From: an uncultured Eubacteriales bacterium
GTDB taxonomy: Bacteria; Bacillota; Clostridia; Oscillospirales; Oscillospiraceae
DNA length: 15,172 nucleotides
Assembly: GCA_900321335.1 (NCBI GenBank)
Contig: ONVR01000298.1
Location: 1-15,172, forward strand
Reading direction: 5' to 3'
Below, piece by piece: positions 15,048 through 15,172 of this stretch (the stretch's first letter is position 1; each line of letters starts with the position of its first letter). Below the pieces are notes generated by a model. That model did not search any database and was not told where the DNA came from. It worked only from the letters and a program-made list of their open reading frames with translations. Both the position numbers and the translations under genes were made by a program.

Positions 15048-15109
15048 AAAAAAGCACAGCCACTGGCACGATCCCGGAACGGTTCCGGGGAAAGTGACAG
15101 CGGCTGCGC
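15048..15109 (-). terminator. Large nested hairpin with U-tract
   Basis: An outer 16-bp stem (15054-15069 with 15094-15109; two G-T pairs, one mismatch) encloses a perfect inner palindrome CCCGGAAC-G-GTTCCGGG (15073-15089). On the minus strand six T follow. It most likely terminates a gene lying beyond the right window edge. The remaining sequence 15110-15172 shows no ORF I can support. Confidence 0.7.
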
Positions 15110-15172
15110 GTGTCTGTGGTATCAGTTCTGAAAAAAGAAGCAGTAAAACCTTTCCTGATTGGCAGGGTCACA

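Noticed and set aside
1..15172. CRISPR array, toxin-antitoxin pair or phage-defence system
   Set aside because: No spaced direct repeats of suitable length and no cas, nuclease or toxin motifs in the readable ORFs.

Overview
The window looks like chromosomal DNA of a Clostridia-class Bacillota, probably a gut Oscillospirales or Lachnospirales relative. The basis is moderate GC, an FGGY kinase of a clostridial AraK-like type, an araM gene, strong SD sequences, and a MobA/MobL relaxase with a DUF3847-like partner. This placement is inference; there is no rRNA or other marker in the window.

Layout. (1) 1-48: 5' part of a tRNA-Thr(CGU) on the minus strand, with its promoter. (2) About 319-1985, minus strand: a decaying pair. 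It consists of a sensor histidine kinase pseudogene (in-frame stop, at least three frameshifts, phospho-acceptor His changed to Tyr) and a small acyl-carrier-protein-like ORF that lacks the phosphopantetheine serine. (3) 2180-5897, minus strand: the L-arabinose core operon araA, an AraK-like FGGY kinase, then araD, joined by overlapping stop/start codons, with a consensus-like promoter at 5935-5963. (4) 6125-8266, minus strand: a 713-residue membrane-anchored alpha/beta hydrolase fused to a polytopic membrane domain. (5) 8562-9425, plus strand: a divergent AraC-family regulator behind a TTGACA-N17-TATATT promoter. (6) 9485-12435, minus strand: araM (sn-glycerol-1-phosphate dehydrogenase) followed by a canonical L-ribulokinase araB. 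A shared bidirectional terminator separates araB from the regulator gene. (7) About 12570-15172: one side of a mobilizable element, with a MOBQ-type relaxase gene, a dyad-rich leader, an oriT with an RSF1010-family nic core, and a small DUF3847-like gene. The element runs off the right edge.

How the genes fit together. Arabinose isomerase makes L-ribulose, a ribulokinase phosphorylates it, and AraD epimerizes the product to D-xylulose 5-phosphate for the pentose phosphate or phosphoketolase routes. Two unrelated-looking kinases could serve the middle step. The AraC-type regulator probably senses a sugar or derivative and controls the divergent hydrolase gene and perhaps the ara genes. The hydrolase sits where an esterase acting on acylated pentose material would make sense, but its substrate cannot be read from the sequence. 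No sugar transporter is present in the window.

The most noteworthy items are the fused hydrolase/membrane protein, the duplicated kinase step, the readable oriT, and the dead kinase beside a serine-less carrier protein. I see no evidence for a defence system, CRISPR array or complete biosynthetic cluster.
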